Assembly: GCA_036500605.1 (NCBI GenBank)
Contig: DASYBU010000002.1
Location: 62,001 to 126,000, forward strand
Reading direction: 5' to 3'
Source: JAFALK01 sp036500605
GTDB taxonomy: Bacteria > Pseudomonadota > Gammaproteobacteria > Burkholderiales > Burkholderiaceae_C
DNA: 64,000 nucleotides
Shown here: positions 26,007 through 36,732 of the stretch, one piece after another
How positions within the stretch are numbered: the first letter of the stretch is position 1
Layout: each line of letters begins with the position of its first letter
The notes under the pieces: generated by a model
Database searches by the model: none
Seen by the model: only the letters and a program-made list of their open reading frames with translations
What the model was told of the DNA's origin: nothing
Translations under genes and position numbers: made by a program

Positions 26007-27211
26007 ATGTTCAATCCGCGTATCGCTCCGAGCATCAAGGGCACGACCGTCTCTGTCGGCCTTGGTCATGGTCTCGTCCTTGGTCTTGCCTGTTGGCTGT
26101 CACTGATCGCGCCGGCCCACGCCCAATCCTCCAGCTGCAACCAGCCCGCACCGCAAGCCATCACGCAGGTCGACGTTCCCGGCCGCCCCTTCGCCGCCAT
26201 CCCCAGCGCCGATGGCTGCACGATCTTTGTCTCGCTGACGGGCAAGAAGGGTCGGAGCGAGGTGGCCGTGCTGACACGCTCAAATGGCGCGTTAGCGGTT
26301 TCGCATACGGTCGCCGCGCCGAGCCAACTGACCGGCCTGGCGCTCAGCCACGACGGCGGCATCCTGGTCGGCGCAAACGGCCAGGGCGTCACGCTGTTCT
26401 CGACCCAGCGCCTGATCGCGGGCGACGACAAGGCCGCGCTCGGCAGCCTCGGCGATGGGGCCGGCGCCGGCAGCATCTACGCGGCCTTCAGCCCCGACGA
26501 TCACCTGCTCTTCGTCAGCGACGAGCGCTCGAACACGCTCAGCGTTTATGACTTCGCCGCGATCGCAGCGGGCAAGTCCGCCCAGATGATCGGGCAGATC
26601 CGCACCGGCGGCGCGCCGGTCGGCCTCGCGTTCTCGCCCGACGGGCGTTGGCTCTACAGCACGAGCGAAGTCGCGCCCGGCGAACGCAGTTGCCCTGCCG
26701 AGGGCAAAGGCGGCGCGCACCCGCCCGGCATGCTGATGGTCATTGATGTGGAGCGCAGCGCGACGGAGCCCGCTAACGCGGTTGTCGCGCGCATGCCGGC
26801 CGGTTGCAACCCGGTGCGCGTGGCGGTCTCACCGAATGGGGACCGCGTCTACGTGACGGCGCGCAGCAGCAATGTGCTGCAGGTCTTCGATGCCGACAAG
26901 CTGATTCATGATCGCGAACACGCACTGATCGCGAGCGTCCCGGTCGGCCAATCTCCGGTGGGCATTGCGGTTGACTCCGTCCATGTGTTCGTCGCCAACT
27001 CGGATCGCTTCGGCGGCGGGCGGCATCAGTCGATCTCGATCCTGGATGCGAGCCATCTCGATGCGCCCTCGGGCAGCATTCCGGCGGGTGGGTTTCCGCG
27101 CGAGCTGAAGGCGACGGCAAGACCCTGCTCGTCACCAACTTCGAATCGGGCGGCGTGGAACTGATCGATCTGGAACGTCTGGTCGAAATCCGGAGCGAGG
27201 CCGCGAAATAA
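26007..27211 (+). pseudogene. Exported YncE-like beta-propeller protein with a frameshift near the 3' end
   Basis: A YncE-type seven-bladed propeller protein with a signal peptide (SVGLGHGLVLGLACWLSLIA then PAHAQ). Blade repeats include FAAIPSADGCTIFVSL, AAFSPDDHLLFVSDERSNTL, LAFSPDGRWLYSTSE, VAVSPNGDRVYVTARSSNVL and VGIAVDSVHVFVAN. The original frame stops at 27164 after an unrelated tail (ARPCSSPTSN). The other frame reads DGKTLLVTNFESGGVELIDL from about 27113 and ends at TAA 27211, which is the expected last blade. A loss of 1 or 7 bases near 27111-27118 explains it. It could be a true mutation or a sequencing error. The upstream in-frame codons from 25956 are unlikely to be used. Confidence 0.75.
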
Positions 27212-27244
27212 ACCGCCGCCCCGCCCTGCATCGCCCTGCCCCGC

Positions 27245-28228
27245 TCAGGGCTTGAGAAAGTCCCTCACCGCCTCCAGAAACGCCGCCGGCGTTTCGATCA
27301 TCGGCGCGTGCGCCGTGTCCGGCATCAGGACCAGCTTGGCGCCGGCGATGTCCTTCGCGAAGCGCTCGCCGAAGACCTTGGGCACGAGCATGTCGTGCTC
27401 GCCCCAGACCACCAGGGTCGGGATGTTGATGGCGCCGAGCTGGCCGTCGACGGCTTCGTTCAGGATTGCGGGGCTGGCCATGAAGGAGCTCAACGTGTAG
27501 CTGTCGCCCTTGGCCAGGCTCCAGGCCATGCCGCGGCGCACCGCGGCTTCGTCGCTGAACTTCGGGGCGTGGAAGATGCCGGCGAGCAGGTACTTCTGGC
27601 CCATCACGCTGGGGCCTGCGCCGATGCCCGTGCCTTCGGCCTTCTTCTCGAACATCGGCGCCATCAGGTCGCGGTAGCCGGCGGCATCGCACAGCACGAG
27701 GCGGCCGGGCTTGGGCAGCACGAAGCTGGGGCCGGGCACCGGCGCGTTGCTGAGCGCCTCGATGCTGTACTTGGCCGAGATCCAGCCGCCCAGCGATTCA
27801 CCGGCCAGCATGAAGCCGTCCTTCACGCCCTTCTCGCGCAGGAATTCGCCGACGAAATCGACCCAGGTCTGGATGCCGTACTGGATGAAGGGCTTGTCGG
27901 ATTTACCGAAGCCCAAGTGATCGAGCGCGAGCACATGATGGGTCTTGGCCAGCTCGGGCATCACCTGGCCCCAATCGCCGGCCGCGCTGCTGCCGCCGCC
28001 GTGCAGCAGCACGAGCGTGGGCTTGCCATCGCCGGCCTTGCCGAATTCGTAGTACTGGATGTTGGCGCCGAAGATCTTGATGCTCTTCTGGGCCGGCAGC
28101 TTGGGCGTGGCGATGGGCATCAGATCGGCGGCCAGTGCGGGCGTGGCCAGCGAGCCGGCGCCGAGGCCCAACGCAACAGCGGCGGCGAGCTTGAGAAGCG
28201 TGCGACGGAGGAGGTTCTTGGTTTGCAT
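27245..28228 (-). CDS. Exported alpha/beta hydrolase
   Basis: A 327-residue alpha/beta-hydrolase. The N-terminal signal MQTKNLLRRTLLKLAAAVAL contains RRTLLK, close to a Tat twin-arginine motif, with cleavage likely after ATPALA. The oxyanion HGGG is in LVLLHGGGSSAA, the nucleophile Ser is in GESLGG, the acid Asp in WGEHDMLVP and the His in DTAHAPMIE. The fold resembles esterases and C-C hydrolases. The gene follows the TonB receptor gene by 29 bases on the same strand, so the two may act together: uptake of a compound, then periplasmic ester or C-C bond cleavage. The long open frame that runs on upstream is antisense-free read-through inside the receptor gene and is not coding. Confidence 0.88.
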   Translation of the reverse strand: MQTKNLLRRTLLKLAAAVALGLGAGSLATPALAADLMPIATPKLPAQKSIKIFGANIQYYEFGKAGDGKPTLVLLHGGGSSAAGDWGQVMPELAKTHHVLALDHLGFGKSDKPFIQYGIQTWVDFVGEFLREKGVKDGFMLAGESLGGWISAKYSIEALSNAPVPGPSFVLPKPGRLVLCDAAGYRDLMAPMFEKKAEGTGIGAGPSVMGQKYLLAGIFHAPKFSDEAAVRRGMAWSLAKGDSYTLSSFMASPAILNEAVDGQLGAINIPTLVVWGEHDMLVPKVFGERFAKDIAGAKLVLMPDTAHAPMIETPAAFLEAVRDFLKP

Positions 28229-28257
28229 GGTGAAAAAGGATTCCTGGCTTGTCTCAT

Positions 28258-30513
<2,256 letters not shown>

Positions 30514-30537
30514 GAGCGACCTTTACGTTCCATAAAA

Positions 30538-30566
30538 TGTTGTTGACATCAATCAATCTAACAACA
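30538..30566. promoter_or_regulatory. Inverted repeat TGTTGTT-N15-AACAACA upstream of the TonB receptor gene
   Basis: Perfect 7-base arms separated by 15 AT-rich bases lie 25 bases before the receptor start. The surrounding 50 bases are the most AT-rich in this part of the window, consistent with a promoter and an operator. The regulator is not known; the LysR protein encoded upstream is one candidate. Confidence 0.4.
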
Positions 30567-30682
30567 AATCTGGCGGCTGTGGCGTCGCTAGGTATAAAAC
30601 CGTGTGTCGTGTTGCATTGCAGCATCTTGTCGTTTTCGAGCTTGTGCCGAAGGACAAGAGCTGTTCTGGGTGGCAGCCGCCG

Positions 30683-31606
30683 TCAGCCCAGGGCCCGTTC
30701 CCACGGCGGCGTCTCCCCAAACCTCTCCGCCATGAAATCCACAAACGCGCGCACGCGCGGCGGCACCAGCCGGCGTTGCGGCATCAGCGCGTGAATGCCG
30801 GTGTCAGGCAGCGTGTAGTCGGGCAGCACGACCTGCAGGCGGCCGCTGCGCAGGTCTTCGTGGATGTGCCAGATCGAGTGCAGCGCGATGCCGAGGCCGG
30901 CCACGGCGGCATCGCGCAAGAGCTCGCCCTGGTTGGAATCGATGCGGCCGTCGACCTGCACCGCGACCGTCTGGCCGTCGGCGCCGGTCAGCTGCCAGGT
31001 GTCGTTACGTCCCGCGCGGCCGGTCAGCAGCAGGCACTGGTGCGCGATCAGGTCCTGCGGCCTTGTCGGCGTGCCGTGGTGGCGCAGATAGCCGGGCGAT
31101 GCGCACAGCACGCGGCGGTTGCTGGAGAGGCGCCGCGCGACGAGCGTGGAGTCGCTGAGCGCGCCGATGCGGATCGACAGATCAAACCCTTCCGCCACCA
31201 GATCATGGAGCTGGTCATCGAGGTGCACGCTGATCCTGAGCTTGGGGTGGCGCGCCAGGAATTCAGGCAGCAGCGGCGAGACGTACTGACGGCCGAAAGT
31301 GGCCGAGGTGGTCAGCCGCAGCGTGCCCGCAATGCCCGAGCCGGCTTCGCGCAGGCTGGCCGTTAGCGCCTCGAGATCATCGATCAGCGCACGGCCCTGC
31401 TCGGCCAGCGCGAGACCCTCGGGCGTCGGGTGCAGCTTGCGCGTCGTGCGCTGAAAGAGACGCACACAGAGGTCGCTCTCCAGGCGCTTGAGCCGCTGGC
31501 TGGCCACCGCCACCGAGACGTCGAGACTGCGCGCCGCGGCGCTGATCGAACCTGCATCGAAGACGCGCAGGAAGAGGCTGATGTCGGCAGCGCGGTCAGT
31601 GGCCAT
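30683..31606 (-). CDS. LysR-family transcriptional regulator
   Basis: A 307-residue LysR regulator starting at ATG 31606 (TTG 31612 is in frame but less likely; AAGGGA lies upstream). The winged HTH is residues about 5-65 (LFLRVFDAGSISAAARSLDV, VASQRLKRLE, LFQRTTRKLHPTPEG). The effector domain follows (LRLTTSATFGRQYVSPLLP, LSIRIGALSDSTLVARRL, AAVAGLGIALHSIWH). It is transcribed divergently from the MFS transporter gene and most likely regulates that gene, itself, or both. Confidence 0.93.
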   Translation of the reverse strand: MATDRAADISLFLRVFDAGSISAAARSLDVSVAVASQRLKRLESDLCVRLFQRTTRKLHPTPEGLALAEQGRALIDDLEALTASLREAGSGIAGTLRLTTSATFGRQYVSPLLPEFLARHPKLRISVHLDDQLHDLVAEGFDLSIRIGALSDSTLVARRLSSNRRVLCASPGYLRHHGTPTRPQDLIAHQCLLLTGRAGRNDTWQLTGADGQTVAVQVDGRIDSNQGELLRDAAVAGLGIALHSIWHIHEDLRSGRLQVVLPDYTLPDTGIHALMPQRRLVPPRVRAFVDFMAERFGETPPWERALG

Positions 31607-31638
31607 TCTCAAGATTCCCTTGAAGGTGATTGGTCATT

Positions 31639-31653
31639 TTGATGGTTTATCAA
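31639..31653. promoter_or_regulatory. Candidate LysR-box TTGAT-N5-ATCAA
   Basis: A perfect dyad with the T-N11-A spacing typical of LysR binding sites lies in the 103-base gap between the divergent LysR and MFS genes. Both promoters must be in this gap. Confidence 0.5.
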
Positions 31654-31709
31654 TCGAGTCGCGGAAATTACGCTCTCAGTCATCGTCAATCTGTGGACTT
31701 TTCATCACC

Positions 31710-32936
31710 ATGTCTACCGCTCTCTCCACCGCGCCGCCCAGCAAGCGCTTCCCTGCGGCGCTCTACGCGCTGACCGTCGGCTCCTTCGGCATCGGCACCA
31801 CCGAGTTCGTCATCATGGGCCTGCTGCTGCAGGTCGCGACCGATCTGCACGTGGGTATCGCCAAGGCGGGCCTGCTGATCTCGGGCTACGCGCTCGGCGT
31901 GTTCTTCGGCGCGCCGTTGCTGACCACCGCCATGAGCCGCCTGCCGCGCAAGCTCGCCCTGGTGATGCTGATGGTGATCTTCACGCTCGGCAATCTGGCC
32001 TGCGCTCTGGCACCGAGTTATGAGTGGCTGATGCTGGCCCGCGTGATCACCTCGCTGGCACATGGCACCTTCTTTGGCGTGGGCGCCGTGGTGGCGACGA
32101 GCCTGGTCTCGGCCGATCGCCGCGCTTCGGCGATCTCGATCATGTTCACCGGCCTGACCGTCGCGACCCTGCTCGGCGTGCCAGCCGGTGCATGGCTGGG
32201 CCTGCAGTTCGGCTGGCGCGCCAGCTTCTGGGCGGTGACCGTGGTCGGCATTCTGGCCACCGCCGTGATCGCCTGGTGGGTGCCGGCCGGCGAAGGCGAG
32301 CGTCCGACGACCTCGATCCGCGAGGATTTCAAGGTGCTGGGACGTCCGCAGGTACTACTGGGCCTGCTGGCCACCGTGCTGGGCTTCTCGGGCGTGTTCA
32401 CCGTCTTCACCTACATCCAGCCGCTGCTCACGCAAGTAACCGGTTATGCCGACGCCAGCGTGTCGGCCATCCTGCTGGTTTTCGGCGTCGGCATGATCGC
32501 GGGCAATCTGCTCGGCGGCCGTCTGGCCGATCGTCGCCTGGTACCGACGCTGCTCGGTTCTATCGCTGTGCTGGCCCTCGTGCTGGTGGCGATGGGCGCT
32601 GTGCTCAGCCTGCCGATCACGATGGTCGTGTTCGTCGCGCTGCTCGGCGCCGCCGCCTTTGCGATCGTGTCGCCGCTGCAATTGCGCGTGCTGCAAAAAG
32701 CCGAAGGCGTAGGCCAGAGCCTCGCCTCCAGCCTCAATATCGCGGCCTTCAATCTCGGCAATGCGCTGGGCGCATGGGTCGGTGGTCTGGCCATCACGCA
32801 CGGGCCCGGCCTGGAGGCTCTGCCTTGGGTGGCGGCCTTGTTGACGGCTTCGGGGGGGCTGGTGGCAGCGTTCAGCGTTTGGCTGGATCGGCGGCAGGGC
32901 GTGCGTCCAGCAATCGGGGCGCGTGCGACGGCTTGA
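31710..32936 (+). CDS. MFS transporter, AraJ-like DHA1 family
   Basis: A 408-residue 12-helix transporter. The first helix carries YALTVGSFGIGTTEFVIMGL, the signature of the AraJ/YdhP group of sugar- or drug-efflux permeases. The loop 2-3 motif region reads MSRLPRKLAL, and MIAGNLLGGRLADRR repeats the motif in the second half. I use ATG 31710 because it follows the LysR intergenic gap and gives the expected N-terminus; the in-frame codons upstream run through the LysR start. It is divergent from the LysR gene, the usual arrangement for a regulated efflux pump. Substrate is not predictable. Confidence 0.92.
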   Translation: MSTALSTAPPSKRFPAALYALTVGSFGIGTTEFVIMGLLLQVATDLHVGIAKAGLLISGYALGVFFGAPLLTTAMSRLPRKLALVMLMVIFTLGNLACALAPSYEWLMLARVITSLAHGTFFGVGAVVATSLVSADRRASAISIMFTGLTVATLLGVPAGAWLGLQFGWRASFWAVTVVGILATAVIAWWVPAGEGERPTTSIREDFKVLGRPQVLLGLLATVLGFSGVFTVFTYIQPLLTQVTGYADASVSAILLVFGVGMIAGNLLGGRLADRRLVPTLLGSIAVLALVLVAMGAVLSLPITMVVFVALLGAAAFAIVSPLQLRVLQKAEGVGQSLASSLNIAAFNLGNALGAWVGGLAITHGPGLEALPWVAALLTASGGLVAAFSVWLDRRQGVRPAIGARATA

Positions 32937-32946
32937 TTCGCAAGGC

Positions 32947-33882
32947 TCAAGTTGGCCCGGACAGCGCCACCAAGGGTTCAATCACCTCCGCCTGCAGACG
33001 CCTTCCAACGGCAACCATGGCGCTCAGCCCAACGTTCTTCGAAGCCAGCAAGCCGCTGTTGGCGTTGGACTGGGCCTGATCGAGATCGGGCGGGCTTTGC
33101 AACAGTTCTTGAAGACCCGTGCCCGCGCGCTTCGCAAGCTTCTGTGCTTCGCGTCCGAAGCTCTCCTGAAGCGCTTGCCACATACGCGGTGCCCACTCGG
33201 TGAACTCATCGGCACCCAGGCGTCGGTCCTGCTCGATCGTGAGGAACGACAGCGCCAGCACGCGGCCGAGGTCCTTGTTGGAGCGCTTTTCGTCGGTATC
33301 ACCGATGCGGGCGTTGCCGATCTTCGGATGGTGCAGCAGATTGGCGATAGCCATCATTTCCGGGCGCGCGATCTTCAGGCCGAACCGCGTAGCGATGGGC
33401 TTCCACTCGGTCAGCGCCAGATAGTCAAAGCTGCAGATCGCGAAGTCGCCAGAGGCGGTCACCAGCCGCTGCAGATGCTTGCCGGAACTTTTGGGATCGC
33501 GGAGATCCGTGGGCAAGGGCGCGGCCAGCAGTTCGAGGAACCAACGACCCTGCCCGGGCGGGCGCAACCGCACCATGGGCAGGTCTCGAGTCGCTTCGGA
33601 TGGGGCGCCGGGCGGCCCAAACTTCGCATCCTCGCGCTGCGTCCATCCGCTGAAGAGAAGCTGTTCCGCAATCTCCCGGGCCGTAACGAGCGCCTTGAGG
33701 CCGGGCGCCGCCATCGCGTCGACATCCTTCGTGCGGACGCCAGCTTCGGGATCGCCCTCAAAGAAACGGAACGCTGCGGCCAGGCTCCCGATGATGATGA
33801 TGTGCTCGCGAGCTCGCTCCGGAATAGCCCGGGCGACCTGTTCAAGCACTTGCGCCGGGGAAAGGAGGTCGAGGATCGTCAC
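32947..33882 (-). CDS. abiEii: AbiEii-like nucleotidyltransferase toxin
   Basis: A 311-residue protein starting at GTG. The region HIIIIGSLAAAFRFFE followed by GVRTKDVDAM (about 27-56) matches the nucleotidyltransferase G-S...D-x-D core. Other conserved-looking blocks are PMVRLRPPGQGRWFLELLA and LTEWKPIATRFGLKIARPEM. It follows the AbiEi-like gene by 7 bases, the standard antitoxin-then-toxin order. In the AbiE family the toxin is a nucleotidyltransferase that blocks growth on phage infection, acting on tRNA in characterised homologues. It ends 10 bases from the convergent MFS gene. Confidence 0.75.
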   Translation of the reverse strand: MTILDLLSPAQVLEQVARAIPERAREHIIIIGSLAAAFRFFEGDPEAGVRTKDVDAMAAPGLKALVTAREIAEQLLFSGWTQREDAKFGPPGAPSEATRDLPMVRLRPPGQGRWFLELLAAPLPTDLRDPKSSGKHLQRLVTASGDFAICSFDYLALTEWKPIATRFGLKIARPEMMAIANLLHHPKIGNARIGDTDEKRSNKDLGRVLALSFLTIEQDRRLGADEFTEWAPRMWQALQESFGREAQKLAKRAGTGLQELLQSPPDLDQAQSNANSGLLASKNVGLSAMVAVGRRLQAEVIEPLVALSGPT

Positions 33883-33889
33883 AGCTCAT

Positions 33890-34990
33890 CTACTTCACGC
33901 CGTTCTCCTCAGCCATCTTGTTGAGGCGCCAGGAGAACTCTTCCGCTTGCCCGATCAAACCGCATTCAAGGAGGTCGGCCAGGCAATCCATGGGTGAGGC
34001 GATTAAACCGTTCCGCGTCGGGTTCTCAAACTCTTCCTTGTCGATCGTTTGATGGACAACCAAGACGGGATTGACATGCGGGTCGTCACTCAGTTGCAGG
34101 CCCGCATCGAGTTCGCGAACGAAGCTGATGTCCTTGTCGTGGATGCTCAAGTCCAGGCGACTGGGGGCTGTCACGTCGAGGTCGTCGTCGTAGTGCCGAG
34201 CGCCGATGACGCCCCCGAGCGCCACGCCGATCGCTCGCCCTTGCTGCTGCATGGACCTCAACCGCTTGGCCAACTGCATGGCGGAGCGTGCCAGGCCATC
34301 ACCGTCCACATAATGGTAGGTGCGACGTCTCGATGCATGCTCCTCGACGAGTGCACGCCACGCCGACCAAGGCATCTTGTGCAGAGATATGCCGAGCGGA
34401 GCCGGCAACTGATCCAGGACCTTCAAGCGCCGCAGATCCGAGAGTGCGGCCTGAACCGTTGGCCGACTGGCGCCGGTGTCGCGCTGCAGCGAAGAAGTTG
34501 TCTGGCGGCCATCCCCGCGCAACCAGCGATTGATCAGCGTGGATTTCACGACCTGGCGGTTCACCTTCCTGCCGCCTTGCTTGAGCGCCGACCCCACGAC
34601 ACCCTGCAGGACCGGTAGCAGAGCATGGGGCCGAGCATTCGACTTGGCGCCGGGCAATGCGCCGATCACGGCTCCCCCATCGCTCATCGCGGTCAGAAAG
34701 ATACGTTCCTTCAGATGAGAAGCCAAGATGCCTCTGAAGCTCTGCAATTCCTCAGTCAGACGATCAGCACTCAGGCGCGAATTGATCAACAGGCACAGAG
34801 CCACATCGCCGTGGTGTTGCGGCTCCTCCAGCAGGTAGGCCAGGTTGAGCAGGCTGTCGCGCAGGTCTCGCGTGTTCGTCGTCGCCTTGGTCTCCACCAG
34901 CACAGGCGCGGGCAACCCGGGCCCCGAGAAGCGGCAATAACCGCCCGCGACTTCTTGCCAATCAATGCGTGAGGAAGTGCTGCTTTTCAT
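33890..34990 (-). CDS. abiEi: AbiEi-family antitoxin with N-terminal extension
   Basis: A 366-residue protein from ATG 34990. A winged-HTH-like segment lies in the middle (LINRWLRGDGRQTTSSLQRD then GASRPTVQAALSDLRRLKVL). The C-terminal part matches AbiEi antitoxins (GGVIGARHYDDDLDVTAPSR, LDLSIHDKDISFVRELDAGL, ASPMDCLADLLECGL). The N-terminal 120 residues are an extra domain with VLVETKAT and RDLRDSLLNLAYLLEE; the E-x-K could be part of a PDDEXK-like fold but the rest of such a site is not evident. The ATG lies 2 bases from a perfect palindrome and has no clear ribosome-binding site, so the mRNA may be leaderless. AbiEi proteins neutralise AbiEii and repress their own promoter. Confidence 0.82.
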   Translation of the reverse strand: MKSSTSSRIDWQEVAGGYCRFSGPGLPAPVLVETKATTNTRDLRDSLLNLAYLLEEPQHHGDVALCLLINSRLSADRLTEELQSFRGILASHLKERIFLTAMSDGGAVIGALPGAKSNARPHALLPVLQGVVGSALKQGGRKVNRQVVKSTLINRWLRGDGRQTTSSLQRDTGASRPTVQAALSDLRRLKVLDQLPAPLGISLHKMPWSAWRALVEEHASRRRTYHYVDGDGLARSAMQLAKRLRSMQQQGRAIGVALGGVIGARHYDDDLDVTAPSRLDLSIHDKDISFVRELDAGLQLSDDPHVNPVLVVHQTIDKEEFENPTRNGLIASPMDCLADLLECGLIGQAEEFSWRLNKMAEENGVK

Positions 34991-34992
34991 GC

Positions 34993-35024
34993 AAGGTGCT
35001 ACTTTACACGGAAAGTAGCACCTT
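34993..35024. promoter_or_regulatory. Perfect 13-bp palindrome with 6-base spacer, probable AbiEi operator
   Basis: AAGGTGCTACTTT (34993-35005) and its exact complement (35012-35024) are separated by ACACGG. The site ends 2 bases before the abiEi start codon. AbiEi antitoxins are known to bind inverted repeats in their own promoter, so this is the expected operator. A TAAAGT within the right part on the minus strand could be the -10 box. Confidence 0.7.
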
Positions 35025-35140
35025 ACACCCCTTGATGGGGAATTGAACCGCATCAGCCTGGGCAAAACCGTCCACAAGCAGGGCTTGGCAGACGCCAGCG
35101 CACAACGGGTCAACAGGCATCTCCACTGCGCACTGCCCTC

Positions 35141-35902
35141 TCATCGATCCCCCGCCCCCTGCATCCACCGCTGCTCAATCGCCTGCAGCCGCCCATTCTC
35201 CCGAATGATCCGCAGGCCTTTCTCGAAGCGCGCCATCTCGCGCGGGCCCTCGGGGTGGCGGCGTGAGAAGGCCATGTAGACGTCGTTGCGGCTGACCGAG
35301 CCCACGGCGCGGAACTTGTTCGCCAGTTCGGGGTGCTGCTTGAACAGGGTCTTGGCGATCACCTCGGCGGTGATCGTGTAGGCCACGCGGCCGGCGAGCA
35401 GCATGCGGAAATTGCTTTCGTCGCTGGAGCTGAGTTCGCGCAGGACCTTGGCATTACGGTCGAACTCGGCACCGTATTCATAGCCGCGCGTCACGGCCAC
35501 ATGCTGGCCTTCGAGATCGCGCACGCCCAGGTGTCTTTGCTTCGAGTCGATCGGCGCGTAGATCCGGTACTCGACGTTGAACAGGCTCGGGCTGTGCCAG
35601 AGAAACTCGGACTCGGTGTCGGGCGTGCGGAAGGTGTCGAAGCAGGCGAGCTCGGCGCCCGACCGGGCCATCGCCACGCAGCGCGCGTAAGGCATGAAGT
35701 CGAATTTGACCTCGAGGCCCAGGGCCCGGTAGGCGGCGCGCACGATGTCGACGGTCATGCCTTGCCCCCGGCCTTTGATGAGGCCGGAAAAGGGATACCA
35801 GCTGTCCTCGGCGGCGACGGTGATCGTCTCTTGAGCTTGCGCGGCGGCACTGCACACGGCGAACACCAACGCTGCCAGCCAGCGGAGCTGTCTCCAGCTC
35901 AT
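35141..35902 (-). CDS. Periplasmic amino-acid-binding-like protein (SBP family 3)
   Basis: A 253-residue exported protein. I use ATG 35902, which overlaps the upstream stop (ATGA), rather than 35917. The signal peptide is WLAALVFAVCSAAAQAQ, then ETITVAAEDSWYPFSG, GMTVDIVRAAYRALGLEVKF, YARCVAMARSGAELACFDTF and ALRYGVT-like HVAVTRGYEYG, typical of family 3 solute-binding proteins. No ABC permease is adjacent. It is translationally coupled to the VOC protein gene. Ligand is unknown. Confidence 0.85.
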   Translation of the reverse strand: MSWRQLRWLAALVFAVCSAAAQAQETITVAAEDSWYPFSGLIKGRGQGMTVDIVRAAYRALGLEVKFDFMPYARCVAMARSGAELACFDTFRTPDTESEFLWHSPSLFNVEYRIYAPIDSKQRHLGVRDLEGQHVAVTRGYEYGAEFDRNAKVLRELSSSDESNFRMLLAGRVAYTITAEVIAKTLFKQHPELANKFRAVGSVSRNDVYMAFSRRHPEGPREMARFEKGLRIIRENGRLQAIEQRWMQGAGDR

Positions 35903-36285
35903 TGCGCCTCGTGACAAACCGCTTCGATGTTGTGCCCGTCCGGATCCAGCACAAAGGCGCCGTAGTAGCCCGGGTGGTAGTGCGCGCGGATGCCGGGCGG
36001 GCCGTTGTCGGTGCCGCCGGCGGCGATCGCGGCCTTGTAGAAGGCGTCGACGGCCGCGCGCGTGGCAACGCGAAACGCGATGTGGATCGGCGGCTTGTTG
36101 GGCGAGCCGCGATGGATCCAGAAATCAGGCTTGGGCGGCTCGCCAAAGCCCGCCACATCGGCAGAGCCGGTGACCGCGGCCGGGAATTCCATCAGCTTCG
36201 CGTAGCCGATGGGCGCCAGCGCCAGCGCGTAGAACGCCTTGCTCTTTTCAAAATCGCTGACAGCGACGCCGGTGTGGTCGATCAT
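35899..36285 (-). CDS. VOC-family (glyoxalase-like) protein
   Basis: A 128-residue single-domain VOC protein. The first half has MIDHTGVAVSDFEKSKAFYA and WIHRGS; the second has IHIAFRVATRAAVDAFYKAA and YYGAFVLDPDGHNIEAVCHE, the family's paired beta-alpha-beta-beta-beta modules. Candidate metal ligands are His4, His near 69 (IHIAF) and Glu near 122 (NIEAV). Members include lyases, dioxygenases and resistance proteins; the substrate cannot be given. It ends overlapping the solute-binding gene. It starts 33 bases after the unusual helical-protein operon, on the same strand. Confidence 0.88.
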   Translation of the reverse strand: MIDHTGVAVSDFEKSKAFYALALAPIGYAKLMEFPAAVTGSADVAGFGEPPKPDFWIHRGSPNKPPIHIAFRVATRAAVDAFYKAAIAAGGTDNGPPGIRAHYHPGYYGAFVLDPDGHNIEAVCHEAQ

Positions 36286-36318
36286 GGCAAAACCTCTCCG
36301 TTCAAAACTTCTTGTTCT

Positions 36319-36732
36319 TCAGTCACCATCGACGAAGTACGCCATCTTCCACTGTTTGCCCACGAGGTGGAACCCCGCCCGAAAGGCGGTGCCGGGCTTG
36401 GCGGGGCACTGGATGTACTCCTTGTCCACGCGCCCGCACTTGGCGTGCGTGGCCAGGACCAGCGCGGTCAGGTATTTGGGGTCGATGTGCCATTCGTTGA
36501 TGGCCGTGTCTGCGCTGTTCTTGCCTGAGAAACTCCAGATGAAGTCGTCGCCCATGCTGGCGCGCAGCGTCGCAAAGTCCTTGCGCTTGGCGGCATCGCC
36601 GATGTGCGAGATGAGCTTGTTCAGATCGGGCGGCACATCGTCGGCCGCGCTGCAGACGGTGCAGACGGCGGCCGACATCAGCGCGGCAAGAACAAGCAGC
36701 CTGCGTATCACGGAGCGGCGCGCGATCTTCAA
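36319..36732 (-). CDS. Small exported NTF2-like protein, last gene of the A2 operon
   Basis: A 137-residue protein. The likely start is TTG at 36732, overlapping the preceding stop (TTGA); GTG 36711 is an alternative. The signal peptide is RRLLVLAALMSAAVCTVCSA. The mature part (LNKLISHIGDAAKRKDFATL, FIWSFSGKNSADTAINEW, FRAGFHLVGKQWKMAYFVDG) resembles small NTF2/SnoaL-like periplasmic proteins with no enzymatic assignment. The overlap with the 891-residue protein gene suggests co-translation, so it may be the envelope-located member of that operon. Confidence 0.75.
   Translation of the reverse strand: MKIARRSVIRRLLVLAALMSAAVCTVCSAADDVPPDLNKLISHIGDAAKRKDFATLRASMGDDFIWSFSGKNSADTAINEWHIDPKYLTALVLATHAKCGRVDKEYIQCPAKPGTAFRAGFHLVGKQWKMAYFVDGD

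Noticed and set aside
27233..27251. Hairpin GCCCTG-N7-CAGGGC as a terminator of the propeller gene
   Set aside because: No U tract follows and half of it lies inside the hydrolase coding region.
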